Below are positions 4,882 to 5,844 of a stretch of 5,844 bases of DNA, piece after piece (position 1 is the stretch's first letter; each line of letters begins with the position of its first letter). The translations under genes and the position numbers were made by a program. Origin of the DNA: DATLHO01 sp035539855 (GTDB lineage: Bacteria > Bacteroidota > Ignavibacteria > OLB7); contig DATLHO010000270.1 in assembly GCA_035539855.1 (NCBI GenBank), positions 1-5,844 on the forward strand, read 5' to 3'. The notes under the pieces are model-generated. The model was not told the origin of the DNA and searched no databases. It worked only from the letters and a program-made list of their open reading frames with translations.

Positions 4882-5844
4882 CGACAAGGAAACCATCCCG
4901 TGCGAAACACCCGGCCGCGGAGGTCCTTCGCAAGCGCGAATGGCCCGACGGTGTGCCGATGCCGAAGATCGGACCGTTCGCATCGCGGCACATCTGGAGC
5001 CGGGTCGAAGACCAGCAGCTCCGAGCCTACTACAACCGCTACGGCATCGCGTACTGCGCGCGGCTGCTCGGTCGTTCCACCAATGCGGTGAAGATCCGCG
5101 CGAGCAGAATCGGCATCGCCGAACTGCAGGTCTTCTGGAGTGCCCGAGACGACGCCTACCTGCGCCGCAACCACCTGAAGCGAACGTCCGACGAGCTGGC
5201 GTCGAAGCTGGGGCGCACCGTCGTCGCCGTCCGCGTGCGCCTGCGCAACCTCGGGCTCCGCGAGTCGAACGCGTGGAGCCCGGAGGACATGGCGTTCCTG
5301 AAGGAACACTACGGCACCATGAAGTCGCACGAGCTCGCTCGACTCCTGGGCCGCTCGGGCGGAGCCGTTCGGAACATGGCGAGCGAGATCGGCCTGTCGA
5401 CCAGCTACCGCACAATCTCGCCGGAGGAGGAGGTGGCCATCGTCGCGCTGATCGGCACCGCGTCGCTCGCGGCGATCGGCGAGCGCTTCGGCATCTTCGA
5501 AGCCCGCGTCTCGAAGATCGCGCACGACCACGGCGTCGATCCCGAGCAGCTACGGCAGGATCGATGGTCGACCGCCGACGATCAGTTCCTGCGCGACAAC
5601 TGGCCGACGATGCCGTTGCCGGACATCGCGCGCCACGTCGGCCGCAACCGCGACGCCGTCTACGCCCACGCGGCCGTGATCGGACTATCGCCGGACGACA
5701 GTCACTACGGCCGCACGAGACGATGGACACCCGAGGACGACCGCCGGCTCCGCGATCTCTACGGAACGATGACCCCACGCGAGGTCGCCGCGCTGATGGG
5801 TCGCGGGTATTCGGCGATCAAGCATCGGGCGCGGCGGTTGGGGT
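4878..5844 (+). CDS. tandem helix-turn-helix (Myb/SANT- or GcrA-like) repeat protein, 3' end outside window
   Basis: From the ATG at 4878 the frame stays open for 322 codons to the right edge. After a basic, Pro-rich N-terminus (1-38) the protein consists of about six similar units of 46-53 residues. Each has W-S/T-x-E/x-D at its start, then L-R-x-x-Y/W, a middle ELA-x-x-LGR turn, a basic recognition-type helix (AVKIRA, AVRVRL, AVRNMA, AVYAHA, AIKHRA) and a closing R-x-x-GL/I. Lead Trp residues are 40, 87, 133, 230 and 283; unit four (about 178-227) is degenerate, with Ile180 in place of Trp and no GR pair. The pattern fits homeodomain-like tri-helical HTH domains such as Myb/SANT and the N-terminus of GcrA, so sequence-specific DNA binding along an extended site is inferred. 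A GAGG site ends ten bases before the ATG, and GAGAG ends two bases before it. The gene is divergent from the pRiA4b-like gene across 148 bp. Long antisense frames opposite it are Arg/Ser-rich shadows. Confidence 0.88.
   Translation, partial: MTTRKPSRAKHPAAEVLRKREWPDGVPMPKIGPFASRHIWSRVEDQQLRAYYNRYGIAYCARLLGRSTNAVKIRASRIGIAELQVFWSARDDAYLRRNHLKRTSDELASKLGRTVVAVRVRLRNLGLRESNAWSPEDMAFLKEHYGTMKSHELARLLGRSGGAVRNMASEIGLSTSYRTISPEEEVAIVALIGTASLAAIGERFGIFEARVSKIAHDHGVDPEQLRQDRWSTADDQFLRDNWPTMPLPDIARHVGRNRDAVYAHAAVIGLSPDDSHYGRTRRWTPEDDRRLRDLYGTMTPREVAALMGRGYSAIKHRARRLG

Noticed and set aside
4730..4993. An 88-codon N-terminal extension of the pRiA4b-like protein, in frame up to an ATG at 4993.
   Set aside because: The extension is Arg- and Cys-rich low-complexity sequence, overlaps the well-supported poly-HTH gene on the other strand, and would remove the intergenic region. 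The MSDRPSREELRRLI start fits a normal soluble N-terminus.
4206..5778. Long minus-strand frames opposite the poly-HTH gene (4206-5531 and 4819-5778).
   Set aside because: They encode Arg/Ala/Ser/Gly-rich sequence with no motifs, as expected from antisense reading of GC-rich codons, whereas the plus frame shows clear protein-level repeats.

Overview
This is a 5.8-kb stretch of high-GC bacterial DNA (clearly above 60 % GC by eye, with G/C-ending codons throughout). Gene density is ordinary, but the content is mostly poorly characterised accessory genes. I cannot name the host. Codon bias, sparse Shine-Dalgarno sites and TANNNT boxes lying only 5-6 bases before start codons would suit a soil-type high-GC phylum such as Gemmatimonadota, Acidobacteriota or Actinomycetota; this is inference, and nothing in the window is a taxonomic marker. 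No rRNA, tRNA, CRISPR array, recognisable transposase or complete mobile element is visible.

Layout from left to right. (1) 1-146, minus strand: the N-terminus of a small winged-helix-type protein that runs off the left edge. It is preceded by an unusual control region with two perfect 17-bp direct repeats 20 bp apart and an 11-bp inverted copy (177-229). (2) 338-856 and 886-1854, plus strand: a probable two-gene operon encoding a PH-like small protein and an alpha-helical protein ending in a SEC-C zinc-binding motif. (3) 1876-2442, minus strand and convergent with the operon: a 188-residue protein resembling the N-terminal core-binding domain of tyrosine recombinases but with no catalytic domain, behind a perfect TATAAT box. 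(4) 2546-4729, minus strand: a 727-residue protein with two poorly known N-terminal regions, a helical-repeat (TPR-like) middle and a complete plasmid pRiA4b ORF-3-like domain at the C-terminus. (5) 4878 to the right edge, plus strand, divergent from (4): an open frame of at least 322 codons made of about six tandem Myb/SANT- or GcrA-like helix-turn-helix units. It starts in an ATGA overlap with an 18-codon upstream mini-ORF that itself looks leaderless.

How they fit together. SEC-C motifs and pRiA4b-type domains recur in accessory and plasmid- or transposon-linked proteins. The neighbourhood also has an orphan recombinase DNA-binding domain, a wHTH protein with repeated operator-like sites and a poly-HTH protein, so it reads as an accessory island rich in DNA-binding proteins rather than a metabolic locus. 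No shared pathway can be demonstrated from sequence alone. The most unusual item is the tandem-HTH protein at the right end, which is easy to miss because its frame is still open at the window edge and it is overlapped by long antisense frames.
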